Source: Haloterrigena alkaliphila
Lineage (GTDB): Archaea; Halobacteriota; Halobacteria; Halobacteriales; Natrialbaceae
DNA: 64,000 bases
NCBI RefSeq assembly: GCF_017352155.2
Contig: NZ_CP071462.1
Span: forward strand, 434,001 to 498,000
Direction: 5' to 3'
Shown here: positions 52,171-62,544 of the stretch, piece after piece
How positions within the stretch are numbered: position 1 is the first letter of the stretch
How the letters are laid out: every line of letters begins with the position of its first letter
Notes under the pieces: generated by a model
The model's input: the letters and a program-made list of their open reading frames with translations, nothing else
The model's database searches: none
Told to the model about the DNA's origin: nothing
Translations under genes and position numbers: made by a program

Positions 52171-52740
52171 ATGTCCCGACGATCATCCCCTCCCTCCCGA
52201 GTCGTCCGCCGCGTTCGGCGCACCGTCCGCGCCGGTCTTCGAACGATCAGCTCGCTGGTCCGCGTCAGCCCCCGTTCCGATACCCCCGACGGCGGTCACC
52301 GGACCGACGACGGTCCACACCGCGACCGGCAGCACGAACGCGGCGGCTCCGACCACGGCGGCCGCACCGAACGTCGCCGCCGAACGGATCGTGGCCGCGA
52401 TACTGCGACACGGCTCGAGTCGCGCGCCGATTCGAACGCGGACCCGCTCGACCCCGATACGGGGCCGACGAGTCGCGGTGAAATCCTCGAGTACGGGTGG
52501 CTGCCGTCCGAATACGTGCGGGCCGTCCTCGCCGACCACGGCGGTCGGATCAAACAGCGGCGCTTCGTCGACGAGTACGGCTGGTCGCCGTCGACCCTCA
52601 GCGAACTCCTCTCGTCGCTCGAGGACGACGGCGCGATCGAGCGCTACCGACTCGGTCGCGAGAAAGTGGTTCGACTCCCCGAGGAGGAGCGACGGATGGC
52701 TCCGATGGCGGGGCGCGGTCGCGAAAACGGCACTCGATAA
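52171..52740 (+). CDS. winged-helix DNA-binding protein with disordered N-terminus
   Basis: The C-terminal 80 residues form a winged helix of the haloarchaeal DUF7343/IclR-like kind: LPSEYVRAVLADHGGRIKQRRF, then WSPSTLSELLSSLEDDGAIERY and GREKVVRLPEEE. The first 100 residues are Arg/Ser/Asp-rich and low in hydrophobics, so no membrane anchor is predicted in this frame. A membrane-like stretch can be read on the opposite strand, which I treat as a shadow. Target genes unknown. Confidence 0.6.
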   Translation: MSRRSSPPSRVVRRVRRTVRAGLRTISSLVRVSPRSDTPDGGHRTDDGPHRDRQHERGGSDHGGRTERRRRTDRGRDTATRLESRADSNADPLDPDTGPTSRGEILEYGWLPSEYVRAVLADHGGRIKQRRFVDEYGWSPSTLSELLSSLEDDGAIERYRLGREKVVRLPEEERRMAPMAGRGRENGTR

Positions 52741-52808
52741 TCGGCAGTCGTCAACGATCGGTAGCCTTCGATAACCGCCAGCCTTCGATAATCGGCGGTC
52801 GGCCGCTC

Positions 52809-53420
52809 TCAGTCGAGGCGAGCGAACGCGAGGTTGCCGGAGATGTTCTTGATGTAGATGTCGACGACGTCGCCCTCTGCGGCGCCGGGGACGAAGATGG
52901 TGTACTCCCCTTTCTCGGCCACGCCGTCGCCCTTGCGGCCGGTGCCGGTGATCTCGACGGTGTAGGTCTTGCCTTCCTCGACGGCCTCCTGCTGTTGTTG
53001 CTGCTGGCTGCTGGTCGAGCGCTTGGTGACGGGGCGGAACGCACCGCAGGCGTCACAGCGAAGCATCGGCGTGCGGTCCTCGCGGACGAGGCGGGTGTCC
53101 GGCAGGCCGCACTCCGAACAGAGCACGTACTCGTCGACGTAGGCGTCGACGGCCGCGTCGAAGTCCTGCTCGGAGAAGGTCCCGTTGTATCGGCCGCGGC
53201 CGTCCTCGAACTTGCCGCTGGTCCCCATCTCGCGCTGGACGAACCGGTGGAGGTGCTCGTCCTCGCGCGAGAGGACGTCGGCGATTTCGCCGAGGTTCGT
53301 AAACCGCGTGAAGGCGCCGTCCTTCTGGGTCTCGGCGTCGGGGATCTGCAGTCGCTCTTCGTCGCCCCCGATGTCCGGAACGTCTTCCATGGCTCGGTCG
53401 AGACTCGCTTCGTAATCCAT
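52809..53420 (-). CDS. eif2b: translation initiation factor aIF2 subunit beta, with TRAM domain
   Basis: The 203-residue protein has the aIF2-beta core (NLGEIADVLSREDEHLHRFVQREMGTSG), the zinc site CSECGLPDTRL and CDACGAFRPV near 105-130, then a Gln-rich linker (SSQQQQQQE) and a C-terminal TRAM domain (TYTVEITGTGRKGDGVAEKG, then FVPGAAEGDVVDIYI). TRAM fusions on this subunit are known in haloarchaea and probably add RNA binding. It is a standalone gene. Confidence 0.93.
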   Translation of the reverse strand: MDYEASLDRAMEDVPDIGGDEERLQIPDAETQKDGAFTRFTNLGEIADVLSREDEHLHRFVQREMGTSGKFEDGRGRYNGTFSEQDFDAAVDAYVDEYVLCSECGLPDTRLVREDRTPMLRCDACGAFRPVTKRSTSSQQQQQQEAVEEGKTYTVEITGTGRKGDGVAEKGEYTIFVPGAAEGDVVDIYIKNISGNLAFARLD

Positions 53421-53587
53421 ACGCGAGACAAGGCGACCGGGACGTAAATCCGTTCTGCTCTGACAATCGGGGCACGTGACGGCGATCGGCGGCGCGACGC
53501 GAGTCGACGATGACGGCGGTCACCGCCGGGGTCGTTCGAGCGGCGGCCCGACCGGGAACCGAAGCGACCGCCGTTTCCGACTCGGAC

Positions 53588-53974
53588 TCAGTACGTGCTC
53601 CCGCCGCTCTCGCCGAGCGATCCCTGTTTCTCCTCGTCCAGCCTGGTGAGGTCGCGTTCGGCGTTGGCCTCGTTGGGACTGCCGGCCTCGCCGGTGATCT
53701 CGCCGTAGACCGCCTCGCGGACCTCCTCGGGGGTGTCGAACTGCTCGCCGGCCAGCCGATCGAAGACGCTCCCGAGCGACTCGGTCTCGTTGGGCATGTC
53801 GATCGGTTCGCTGGCGTACTCCGAGGCGAGTTCCTCGCTCGTGATCGGATACTCGACCTCGCCGAGGTCTCGTTCCACCTCCGCGAGGATCGACTCGGTC
53901 GTCTCGGCCCGCTCGGCTTTCCGCTGCTCGGCGCGGTCCTGTGCGCGGTCGCGGTCTGGGCCACCCTCGCTCAT
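53588..53974 (-). CDS. DUF5789-like small acidic protein
   Basis: The 128-residue protein starts MSEGGPDRDRAQDRAEQRKA and contains VEYPITSEELASEYASEPIDMPNETESLG (shown here as YPITSEELASEY and PIDMPNETESL), then SVFDRLAGEQFDTPEEVREAVYGEI. It is a haloarchaeal family of unknown function with a helical, hydrophilic layout. The start at 53974 fits the conserved MSEG.. region; the longer reading to 54199 has no support. Confidence 0.65.
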   Translation of the reverse strand: MSEGGPDRDRAQDRAEQRKAERAETTESILAEVERDLGEVEYPITSEELASEYASEPIDMPNETESLGSVFDRLAGEQFDTPEEVREAVYGEITGEAGSPNEANAERDLTRLDEEKQGSLGESGGSTY

Positions 53975-54144
53975 AGCCGGTGCTATCGCGGGCCGAGGGA
54001 AAAACGACCGGCCGGCGATCGCCTGTGAAACGATCGCGCGCCGGCACGATCGCCTGTTGTCACTGCGGTCGCGACAGCACTGGTGTCGCTTCCGTACTCG
54101 AGATGGATTCATATAGCCGCTCTCGAGACCGCAAGACGAGACGC

Positions 54145-54336
54145 ATGGGGGACGACGAGCACCAACGAACGATCGCCATGTGCGAACAGTGCGGGGCACT
54201 CTACGCGGCGCTCGAGATCGGCGACGGCGACTTCCGACCGATCGGGCGACGGGACGGCTGTCAGTGTGGTAGTATGGCGTTTACGCCCGTAGACGACGAC
54301 GACGAAGTCTCCGGACTCTCTCCCGACGACGACTGA
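54145..54336 (+). CDS. 63-residue zinc-ribbon miniprotein, paralogue of the one at 34770
   Basis: The product has MCEQCGALYAALEIGDGDF, RPIG and GCQCGSMAF, giving CxxC and CxC knuckles and the same spacing as the 50-residue protein at 34770. It has an extra N-terminal extension (MGDDEHQRT) and an acidic tail (DDDDEVSG...). The ATG at 54145 is chosen; the longer open frame upstream is not conserved. Function unknown. Confidence 0.65.
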   Translation: MGDDEHQRTIAMCEQCGALYAALEIGDGDFRPIGRRDGCQCGSMAFTPVDDDDEVSGLSPDDD

Positions 54337-54361
54337 CCGGCGGATCTGCCGCGCTATCGGC

Positions 54362-56089
54362 CTACTCGTCGCGGAACGCCGGGTTCGTGACTGCACCGGC
54401 GGCGGCCGAACCGAAGTCACCGCCGTAGCGGGCCAACACGCCGCCGATTTCGGGAGAGTCGTGCGATGACTGATCCTCGAGTCTCGCCGCCAGTTGCCCG
54501 TCGTCGAGGTCGACCGCGACGGTCCGTTCGGGGACGTCGATCGTGATCTCGTCGCCGTCCTCGAGGGCCGCGATCGGCCCGCCGACGGCCGCCTCGGGGG
54601 CGACGTGGCCGATCATCGGGCCGCGAGTCGCCCCGGAGAACCGCGCGTCGGTCAGCATCGCGACGTCGTCCTCGTGGCCCTGTCCCACGATGGCGGCGGT
54701 GATTCCGACCATCTCGCGCATCCCGGGACCGCCGCGAGGTCCCTCGTTTCTGATGACGATGACGTCGCCGCTCTCGAGGTCGCCCGAGAGGACGAACCGG
54801 GCGGCCGCCTCCTCGCTCTCGAAGACGCGAGCGGGGCCGGTGTGGCTGTAGGCGTCGGCGTCGTTGCCCGTCAGTTTCAACACCGCGCCATCGGGCGCGA
54901 CGTTCCCCGAGAGGACGGCGATGGCCCCGACGTCGTGGACCGGATTCGACAGCGGGCGGACGACCGATTCGTCGACGGCGTCGGCGGCGGGCAGATCCAG
55001 CGCCTCGAGTTCCGCGGCGATCGTCCGGCCGGTGACGGTCGTCGCGTCGCCGTCGATCAGGTCCGCCTCGAGGAGTCGCCGGAGGACGACGGGGACGCCG
55101 CCGTTCTCGTGCAGGTCGGCCATCACGTGGGTGCCGCCCGGTCGGAAGTCACAGAGGTGGGGGACTTCGCGGGAGATACGATCGAAGTCCTCGAGTTCGA
55201 GGTCGATCCCCGCTTCGCGGGCGATCGCCAGCAGGTGGAGGACGCCGTTGGTCGACCCGCCCAGCGCGGTCTGGAGCGCGATGGCGTTCTCGAAGGACGC
55301 CCGCGAGAGGACGTCGCTCGGCCGACGATCCCGCTCGACGCACTCGAGGGCGATCTCGCCGGCGCGTCCGGCGACCGCCAGCCGCTCGTCGCTTTCGGCC
55401 GGGGCCGACGCGGAGCCGAGCGGTGACAGTCCGAGCGCCTCGCTCAGTGCCGCCATCGTGTTCGCGGTGTACATTCCGGCACACGAGCCGGCACCCGGAC
55501 AGGCCGTGCGCTCGAGTTCCAGTAGTTCCTCGTCGGTTATCTCGCCGGCGAAGTGCGAGCCGACGGCCTCGCCGACGTCCTGGATCGTGACGTCCTCGCC
55601 GCGGAACGCGCCCGGGAGGATCGTCCCGCCGTAGACGAAGACCGAGGGGAGGTCGGTCCTGACCATCGCGATCAGCATCCCCGGCAGATTCTTGTCGCAG
55701 CCGCCGATCGTCACCAGCCCGTCCATCCGCTCGCCGATTGCCGCCAATTCGACGCTGTCAGCGATCAGTTCCCTGGAGATCAGCGAGGTCTTCATCCCTT
55801 CGGTACCGACCGAAATAGCGTCGGAGATCGTGACGGTCCCGAACTCGACGGGCATCCCGCCCTCGTCGAGGCGGTCGCTCGCGCCGGCAGCGAGGTCGTC
55901 GAGGTGGACGTTACACGGCGTCATTTCGGCGGCCGGATTGGCGATTCCGACCAGCGGGGCGGCGAGGTCCTCGTCGTCGTACCCCATCGCCCGGAACATC
56001 GCTCGCTGGGGCGCGCGGCCGGCACCGGTCGTTATCTGGCTGCTCGGTAAGCGCTCGTCCTTCTGGGGAAACGGATCCCGTTCGGTCAT
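54362..56089 (-). CDS. ilvD: dihydroxy-acid dehydratase
   Basis: IlvD performs the third step of valine/isoleucine synthesis. The 575-residue protein has the Fe-S motif region [10 protein letters not shown] near residue 120, [21 protein letters not shown] near 190-210, and [14 protein letters not shown] near 460. The ATG at 56089 ([16 protein letters not shown]) is preferred; a 4-codon longer start at 56101 is equally open. Other ilv genes are not in the window. Confidence 0.93.
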   Translation of the reverse strand: MTERDPFPQKDERLPSSQITTGAGRAPQRAMFRAMGYDDEDLAAPLVGIANPAAEMTPCNVHLDDLAAGASDRLDEGGMPVEFGTVTISDAISVGTEGMKTSLISRELIADSVELAAIGERMDGLVTIGGCDKNLPGMLIAMVRTDLPSVFVYGGTILPGAFRGEDVTIQDVGEAVGSHFAGEITDEELLELERTACPGAGSCAGMYTANTMAALSEALGLSPLGSASAPAESDERLAVAGRAGEIALECVERDRRPSDVLSRASFENAIALQTALGGSTNGVLHLLAIAREAGIDLELEDFDRISREVPHLCDFRPGGTHVMADLHENGGVPVVLRRLLEADLIDGDATTVTGRTIAAELEALDLPAADAVDESVVRPLSNPVHDVGAIAVLSGNVAPDGAVLKLTGNDADAYSHTGPARVFESEEAAARFVLSGDLESGDVIVIRNEGPRGGPGMREMVGITAAIVGQGHEDDVAMLTDARFSGATRGPMIGHVAPEAAVGGPIAALEDGDEITIDVPERTVAVDLDDGQLAARLEDQSSHDSPEIGGVLARYGGDFGSAAAGAVTNPAFRDE

Positions 56090-56233
56090 GTTGACACACA
56101 TGATACCAATTAGCGTGAATCTTCCCCCTGACTCGATCCGACGGCGAGCCGCTTCGGATCGGTGATCCACTCGAATTTCGAATCGCCGTCGCGTACGGGT
56201 GACTTTTCCGGACGGAGCCTGAGTACAATCCAT

Positions 56234-58969
56234 ATGAGTGAACGAGCGGACGCCACCGGAGGTGGATTCTGGGGCGACGTCGACGAGAGCGCGGCGCTCC
56301 AGCGCTACCGGACGCTCGTGAGCACGATCGACGACGGCCTCTATCAGCTCGACGCCGAGGGTAACTTCGTCGCGGTCAACGACATCATCGTCGAGACGAC
56401 GGGGTTTGCACGCGACGATCTGCTCGGCGAACACGTCTCGCTGGTTCTCGACGACGACGACCTCGAGCGCATCGAACGCGAGATCCGTGAAGAGCTATCG
56501 ACCGATCGGGACGCCGCCGGCGTCTTCGAGGTCTCGATCGAGACGGCCGACGGGCGCCGAGTGCCGATCGAACTGCGGGTCAGCCCCTTGATCGAGGACG
56601 GCACGTTCCGGGGAACGGTCGGCGTGGCCCGCGACGTCTCGGATCGGAAACAGCGCCAGGCACGGATCGAGACGACGCGTGGCTCCTACGAGACGCTCAC
56701 CAGCGTTCTCGACGAGGCCGACGTGGGCGTCTTCGTGCTCGACGAGTCGTTCGACGTCGCCTGGGCCGACGAGACCGCGGGCGAGTACTTCGGGTTCGAC
56801 CGGGACGCCGCGATCGGTCGCGACAAACGCGAACTGATCGAGGAGGAGATCCGCGACCGCGTCGCCGACGGCGACGCCTTCGCCGATACCGTTCTGGCCA
56901 CCTACGACGACAACAGCTACGACGAACGGTTCGACTGTCACGTCACGCCCGGCCCCGACCGCGAGGAACGGTGGCTCGAGCACCGGAGCCGGCCGATCGA
57001 ATCGGGGCGATACGCCGGCGGCCGGGTCGAACTCTACTACGACGTCACCGACGATCACCGCCGGGCCGAACAGTTGCGACGGCTGAACGAAGCCGTCGGC
57101 GAGTGGCTCGAGGAGTCCTCGCGCGCGGCGGTCGCCGAACGGGCCCTGGACCACCTCCGCGACATCCTCGGGATGACGCTCAACGGGATCTACCTCTACG
57201 ACGCCGACGCGGCGGCGCTTCGGCCCGCGAGCTGGACCGAGGCGACCGAGCGCCTGCTCGGCGACCTGCCGACGTTCGAGCCGAACGAGGGGATCGCCTG
57301 GCGCGTCTTCGAGTCGGGCGAACCGGCGTTCTACGCCGACGTGGGCGCCGCTCCGGACGCGTACGATCCCGACACGCCGATCGGTAGCGAGATGGTCCTG
57401 CCGATCGGGGACCACGGCGTCGCCTTCATCAGCTCCGAGAAGCGCGACGCCTTCGACGAGGGCGATCAGATGATCGCGCGAGTCGTCGCTTCGAGCCTCG
57501 AGGCGACGTTCGACAGGTTCCGCCACGAGCGACGCCTCGAGCGCGAGCGCGACCTGACCGACCGGATCCTCGACACCATTCCCGTCGGCGGGCTCGTGCT
57601 CGACGCCGACGGGGAAGTCACGCGGATCAACGACCGCGCCGCGGAGATTTTCGACGTCGACGATCCGGAATCGTTCTCCCTACAGGACAGGCGGATCTAC
57701 GACGAGGAGGGCCGACGACTGGCGGCCGACGAGTATCCGTCCGTGCGGGCGCTCGAGACGGGCGAGTCGGTGTCCGATCGCGTATTACAGGTCGAACGCC
57801 CGGACAGCAACCGACGCTGGCTGTCGATCAACGCCGTCCCGATCGCCGACGAGCGCGGCGAGATCGATCGAATCGTCACCGCGGGGGAGGACATCACCGA
57901 GCTGAAGGAACGCCAGCGGGTACTCGAGAGCGAACTGAGCGAGGTGTTCGGCCGGATCTCCGACGCGTTTTACGCGCTCGACGAGGAGGGGCGGTTCACC
58001 CACGTCAACGACCGAGCGGCGGACCTCCTCGAGGTCACCGAAGACGAACTCCTCGGAGAACGCCTCGAGGACGTGTTCCCGGGGACGGCGGAGACCCAAC
58101 TGACGCGAGAGCGCCTGGACGCGGCGATGGAGCGTCAGGAACCGATCAATCTGGAACACTACTCGGAACGGCTCGGGTTCTGGATCGAAGCGACCCTGTA
58201 CCCATCCGAGAGCGGCGTGTCGGTCTACTTCCGCGACGTCACCGAGCGGCGGGAGTACCGGCGGAAACTCGAGGAATCCAACGAGCGCCTCGAGCAGTTC
58301 GCCTACGCCGTCTCTCACGACCTGCAGGAGCCGCTGCGGATGGTCTCGAGCTACCTCAAGCTGCTCGAGGACCGGTACGGGGACGAACTCGGCGACGACG
58401 GCCGCGAGTTCGTCGAGTTCGCCGTCGACGGCGCCGAGCGGATGACGGCGATGATCGACGGCCTCCTCGAGTACTCTCGAGTCACGACGCGCGGCGATCC
58501 GCTCGAACCGATCGACCTCGAGCGGGTCGTCGACGACGTCCTCGCGGACCTGCAGTTCCGGATCGAGGACCACGACGCCGAGATCACGGTCGAGGACCTC
58601 CCCCGCGTCGAGGGCGACGCCGACCAGTTGCGGCAGGTGTTCCAGAACCTGCTGGACAACGCCATCGAGTACAGCGGCGACGAGCCGCCACGAATCCGCG
58701 TCGACGCGGAACGAAACGGCGATATGTGGACGGTTTCGGTCGCAGACGAGGGCATCGGGATCGATCCCGACGATACCGACCGCATCTTCGAGGTGTTCGA
58801 ACGGTTGCACACCCGCGAGGAACACGAGGGGACGGGCATCGGTCTCGCGCTCTGTAAACGCATCGTCGAACGGCACGACGGAGAGCTGTGGGTCGAGAGC
58901 GAACCGGACGAGGGGACGACGTTCTCGTTCACGCTGCCGGCCGTCGACGGGACCAGCGACGACCGGTGA
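56234..58969 (+). CDS. PAS-PAS-GAF-PAS-PAS sensor histidine kinase (first of a tandem pair)
   Basis: The 911-residue soluble kinase has PAS domains at about 20-150, 160-285, 445-575 and 575-675, a GAF at about 290-440 ([15 protein letters not shown]), a HisKA dimerisation helix with phospho-acceptor His at 695 in [19 protein letters not shown], and an HATPase (N-box [33 protein letters not shown]). No membrane helix, so it senses a cytosolic signal. The start ATG 56234 follows a CAT that creates catATG. It is the upstream copy of a tandem duplication. Confidence 0.88.
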   Translation: MSERADATGGGFWGDVDESAALQRYRTLVSTIDDGLYQLDAEGNFVAVNDIIVETTGFARDDLLGEHVSLVLDDDDLERIEREIREELSTDRDAAGVFEVSIETADGRRVPIELRVSPLIEDGTFRGTVGVARDVSDRKQRQARIETTRGSYETLTSVLDEADVGVFVLDESFDVAWADETAGEYFGFDRDAAIGRDKRELIEEEIRDRVADGDAFADTVLATYDDNSYDERFDCHVTPGPDREERWLEHRSRPIESGRYAGGRVELYYDVTDDHRRAEQLRRLNEAVGEWLEESSRAAVAERALDHLRDILGMTLNGIYLYDADAAALRPASWTEATERLLGDLPTFEPNEGIAWRVFESGEPAFYADVGAAPDAYDPDTPIGSEMVLPIGDHGVAFISSEKRDAFDEGDQMIARVVASSLEATFDRFRHERRLERERDLTDRILDTIPVGGLVLDADGEVTRINDRAAEIFDVDDPESFSLQDRRIYDEEGRRLAADEYPSVRALETGESVSDRVLQVERPDSNRRWLSINAVPIADERGEIDRIVTAGEDITELKERQRVLESELSEVFGRISDAFYALDEEGRFTHVNDRAADLLEVTEDELLGERLEDVFPGTAETQLTRERLDAAMERQEPINLEHYSERLGFWIEATLYPSESGVSVYFRDVTERREYRRKLEESNERLEQFAYAVSHDLQEPLRMVSSYLKLLEDRYGDELGDDGREFVEFAVDGAERMTAMIDGLLEYSRVTTRGDPLEPIDLERVVDDVLADLQFRIEDHDAEITVEDLPRVEGDADQLRQVFQNLLDNAIEYSGDEPPRIRVDAERNGDMWTVSVADEGIGIDPDDTDRIFEVFERLHTREEHEGTGIGLALCKRIVERHDGELWVESEPDEGTTFSFTLPAVDGTSDDR

Positions 58970-59109
58970 GCACGCGACTGCCGTACGCGGCCGGTGCGGG
59001 AGCAGCGTTGCAGGCCGTCACGAACCCGCCAATCGAATTCACCGGCGTCACCGGCGACTCGAGCCGATCGTCGAGGAATTTATCCGACTCGACGATCTCT
59101 TCCGGTCAT

Positions 59110-62100
59110 ATGAGCGAACGGGTGGGGGCCGCTGACGTGAACGCATGGGAGGACGCGGACGAGCAAGCGGCGCTCCAGCAATTTCGAACGCTGGTTTCCA
59201 CCGTCGACGAGGCGGTCTGCCAGCTCGATACCGACGACCGATTCCTCGCAGTCGACGACGACCTCCTCGAACTGACCGGCTACGCTCGCGACGACCTCCT
59301 CGGCGAACACGTCTCGCTCGTGCTCTCCGCGTCCGATACCGAGCGACTCGAGGACCGACTCGCGACGGACGATCGACCGGTCGAGCCGTTCGACCTCGAA
59401 CTGGCGGTTCACACCGCGGAGGGCGACCCGAACCCCTGTGCGGTCCGAGTCGGACCGCTGACCGACGACGGCGAACTGCAGGGAGCTATCGCCGTCGTAC
59501 AGGACGTCGGCGAACGACGCCAGCATCGACAGCGCGACCGCGAACTCGAGCAGTACCGGGCCCTCACCGAGGCGGCCAGCGACGTGATCGTCACGATCGA
59601 CGAGGACAGCACGGTTCGGACGGTCAACCCCGCAGTCGAGACCGTCTTCGGCTACGATCCGGAAGAGCTGGTCGGCGAGTCGCTGACGACGCTCATGCCG
59701 GACGGGCTGGCGGACGGCCACCGCGAGGCGCTGACCCGGTATCTCGAGAGCGGCGACCGGACCCTCGACTGGGACTACGTCGAACTCCCCGGAGTTCGGG
59801 CCGACGGCTCGGAGATCCCGCTGGGGGTCTCGTTCAGCGAGGTCGAGTACGGGGGCGAGCGGTACTTCACCGGTATCGTCCGGGACGTCACCGAGCGTCG
59901 CGAGTACGAGCGCCAACTCTCGACGCTGATGGACAACGTCCCCGGGATGGTCTATCGCTGCGAGAACGAACGCGGGTGGCCGATGGAGTTCGTCAGCGAC
60001 GCCTGCGAGCCGCTGACCGGCTACGACGCCGACGCCCTCGAGCGCGGCGATGTCAGTTGGGGCGAGGACGTCATGGTCGATACGGACCGCCAGACGCTAT
60101 GGGAGAGCGTCCAGCAGGCGGTGGACGAGGACGACACCTTCTCGGAAACGTACCGCATCGAGACCGCCGACGGCGACCGGCGATGGGTCAGGGACTACGG
60201 CCGCAGCGTCCGCGACGATGGGAACCGTACCGTCATCGAGGGGATCATCGCCGACGTCACCGAACGCAAGGAGCGCGAACGGGAACTCGAGCAGTACCGG
60301 CGGATCGTGGAAACGATCGGCGAGGGGGTCTACGTTCTCGACGGCGACAACCGGTTCATCACGGTCAACGAGGCGTTCGCGTCGATGGTCGGCGCCGATC
60401 GGGAGTCGCTGATCGGAAGCCACGCGTCGGCCGCGTTCCGCGAAGACCAGATCGAGAAGGGCGACGACCTCCAGCGAGAGATGCTCGAGGGCGAGACCGA
60501 CGTCGCCGAACTGGAGGAGCAGCTGGTGACCGACGACGGGGCAATTCCAGTCGTGAGCCGGCTCACGCCGCTGGAGATCGGCGACGACGTCGGCCGCGTC
60601 GGCGTCGTCCGCGACGTCACCGAGCGGGAGCGTCACAAGCGCGAACTCGAGCGCCACACGGAGCAGCTCGAGGCCCTATTCGACGTCCTTCCGGTCGGCG
60701 TCGTCGTCGCGGAGGCCGACGGCGAGATCGTCGATGCCAACGACGTCGCCCACGAGATCTGGGGCGGTGACGTCTTCGACGCCGGCTCCGTCGAAGAGTA
60801 CGAGCGGTATACGGTGCGGTGGGCCGACTCGGGCGACCCCGTGGCTCCCGAGGAGATGACGCTGGCTCGGGTCGTCGACGGCGAGGAAGTGACCGACCCC
60901 GACGTCCTCGAGATCGAGGCCGTCGACGGCGAACGTCGAATCGTCGAACTGGAGGGGATGCCCATCCGCGACGATGACGGCGCGGTGACCCGCGGGGTCG
61001 TCACCATGAGCGACGTCACCGAGCGCAGGGAGGCCCAGCGTCGGCTCGCGGAGTCCGAGCGACTCCACCGGACGCTGGCCGAACGGTTCCCCAACGGAAC
61101 GGTCGGCGTCTACGACCACGACCTCCGATACACGCTGGCGGCCGGCGAGAAAGTGGGGGGTCCCGCACCGAGCGCCGAGGAAGTCGAGGGAACGCGGATG
61201 CCGGACCTCTACCCGGACGACGCCGTGGCAGACCTCGAGCCGTTGTTCCGGGCCGCTATCGAAGACGGCGAGACCGGCACCACACAAACGACGGTCGTCG
61301 GCCGCCACTGGAAAGTGTGGGCGACCCCGTTACGCGGCCCCGACGGCGAGATTTACGCGGGCCTGAGCTACGCCCAGGACATCACCGAACGGATCGAGCG
61401 CGAGCGGCGCCTCGAGGAGTCCAACGAACGCCTCCAGCAGTTCGCTTACGCCGCCTCTCACGACCTGCAAGAGCCACTCCGGATGGTCTCGAGCTACCTG
61501 CAACTGCTCGAGAACCGGTACGGGGACGACCTCGACGACGACGGTAAGGAGTTCATCGAGTTCGCCGTCGACGGCGCCGAACGCATGAAGGCGATGATCG
61601 ACGGCCTGCTCGCGTACTCCCGGGTCGACTCGCGGGGCGAACCCCTCGAACCGGTGGAGCTGGACGACGTGCTCGCAGACGTGCTCGCGGATCTCCAGTT
61701 TACGATCGAGGAACACGACGCCGACATCGCGCGGGAGCCGCTACCACGCGTCGAGGGCGACGCCGACCAGTTGCGGCAGGTGTTCCAGAACCTGCTGGAC
61801 AACGCCATCGAGTACAGCGGCGACGAGCCGCCGCGGATCGACGTCGGTGCCGAGCGACGGGGCGAGAAGTGGGTGATTTCGGTCGCGGACGAGGGGATCG
61901 GGCTCGAGCCCGAGGATCAGGAGCGGATCTTCGACATCTTCCAGCGCCTGCACAGCCGCGACGAGCACGCGGGAACGGGGATCGGACTGGCGCTCTGTGA
62001 GCGGATCGTGGAGCGCCACGACGGGGAGCTGTGGGTCGAATCGGCGCCCGGAGAGGGGTCGACGTTCTCGTTTACGCTGCCGGTTGCCGATGGAGACGAA

Positions 62101-62115
62101 CGGGAGCAAAACTGA
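59110..62115 (+). CDS. multi-PAS sensor histidine kinase (second of a tandem pair)
   Basis: The 1001-residue kinase is a paralogue of the gene before it. Both begin MSER, share the first PAS ([13 protein letters not shown]), and have nearly the same C-terminus: [23 protein letters not shown] with His 784, [11 protein letters not shown] and [18 protein letters not shown]. The middle differs: this copy has about five PAS domains and no GAF, so the pair may sense different signals. The start ATG at 59110 also lies in catATG. No response regulator is nearby. Confidence 0.88.
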   Translation: MSERVGAADVNAWEDADEQAALQQFRTLVSTVDEAVCQLDTDDRFLAVDDDLLELTGYARDDLLGEHVSLVLSASDTERLEDRLATDDRPVEPFDLELAVHTAEGDPNPCAVRVGPLTDDGELQGAIAVVQDVGERRQHRQRDRELEQYRALTEAASDVIVTIDEDSTVRTVNPAVETVFGYDPEELVGESLTTLMPDGLADGHREALTRYLESGDRTLDWDYVELPGVRADGSEIPLGVSFSEVEYGGERYFTGIVRDVTERREYERQLSTLMDNVPGMVYRCENERGWPMEFVSDACEPLTGYDADALERGDVSWGEDVMVDTDRQTLWESVQQAVDEDDTFSETYRIETADGDRRWVRDYGRSVRDDGNRTVIEGIIADVTERKERERELEQYRRIVETIGEGVYVLDGDNRFITVNEAFASMVGADRESLIGSHASAAFREDQIEKGDDLQREMLEGETDVAELEEQLVTDDGAIPVVSRLTPLEIGDDVGRVGVVRDVTERERHKRELERHTEQLEALFDVLPVGVVVAEADGEIVDANDVAHEIWGGDVFDAGSVEEYERYTVRWADSGDPVAPEEMTLARVVDGEEVTDPDVLEIEAVDGERRIVELEGMPIRDDDGAVTRGVVTMSDVTERREAQRRLAESERLHRTLAERFPNGTVGVYDHDLRYTLAAGEKVGGPAPSAEEVEGTRMPDLYPDDAVADLEPLFRAAIEDGETGTTQTTVVGRHWKVWATPLRGPDGEIYAGLSYAQDITERIERERRLEESNERLQQFAYAASHDLQEPLRMVSSYLQLLENRYGDDLDDDGKEFIEFAVDGAERMKAMIDGLLAYSRVDSRGEPLEPVELDDVLADVLADLQFTIEEHDADIAREPLPRVEGDADQLRQVFQNLLDNAIEYSGDEPPRIDVGAERRGEKWVISVADEGIGLEPEDQERIFDIFQRLHSRDEHAGTGIGLALCERIVERHDGELWVESAPGEGSTFSFTLPVADGDEREQN

Positions 62116-62236
62116 GGCTGGAAGCCGCACTATGGACCGGTGACTGGAATCGGGGTCCGATTCCTTCGACGGATACGACACGTAAACGCCGGACTGCTGG
62201 GACTGTCGCTCGGACAGATTTCGTTCGCAGGAGGAG

Positions 62237-62256
62237 TCCGCCTTCCCGATTTGAAC
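62237..62256 (-). repeat. partial copy of the tRNA-Tyr 3' end
   Basis: TCCGCCTTCCCGATTTGAAC resembles the 3' end of tRNA-Tyr (tccgccctccccgatttgaac, 62340-62360), covering the acceptor and T-arm. It lies on the 3' side of the tRNA in the same orientation, as expected for an attachment-site relic. A further inverted gttcaaatc lies at 62303-62311. Confidence 0.6.
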
Positions 62257-62340
62257 AGATGAGAGACGGTCCCGCTCGTTACACTCGCGAGCGTGCGACT
62301 CTCGTGTTCAAATCGTGTCGGTCGGATTTTCGGAGAAAAT

Positions 62341-62413
62341 CCGCCCTCCCCGATTTGAACGGGGGACAAGTCGATCTACAGTCGACTGCTCTACCAGTCT
62401 GAGCTAAGGGCGG
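62341..62413 (-). tRNA. tRNA-Tyr (GTA anticodon)
   Basis: On the minus strand the 73 bases run CCGCCCT, D-arm TAGCTCAGACTGGTAGAGCA, anticodon arm GTCGACTGTAGATCGAC with GTA, variable TTGTC, T-arm CCCCGTTCAAATCGGGG and 3' acceptor AGGGCGG. Acceptor pairing CCGCCCT/AGGGCGG is complete. There is no intron. A TATA-like CCTTATGTG lies about 35 bp upstream (near 62441-62449). Confidence 0.93.
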
Positions 62414-62481
62414 TCGCACGTCAACGTAGACGCCGTGGGTCACATAAGGGTTATTATTCGTGGCGGCAGCGGGCGATGTGT

Positions 62482-62488
62482 GTCTTAC
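62482..62488 (-). promoter_or_regulatory. GTAAGAC box upstream of cdrL
   Basis: The motif GTCTTAC (minus GTAAGAC) lies 57 bp before the cdrL ATG, inside gtgtgtcttacagtgac. The same heptamer recurs four more times around the cdrS promoter, suggesting one shared regulator. Confidence 0.45.
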
Positions 62489-62544
62489 AGTGACTAGCAG
62501 AATGATTGAAATAGGTGGAGTGTCAATGTCGCTGTAACATCGGA

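Noticed and set aside
52183-52539. Minus-strand ORF with one hydrophobic stretch opposite the winged-helix gene
   Set aside because: The plus-strand protein has a clear winged helix; the minus reading lacks other support.
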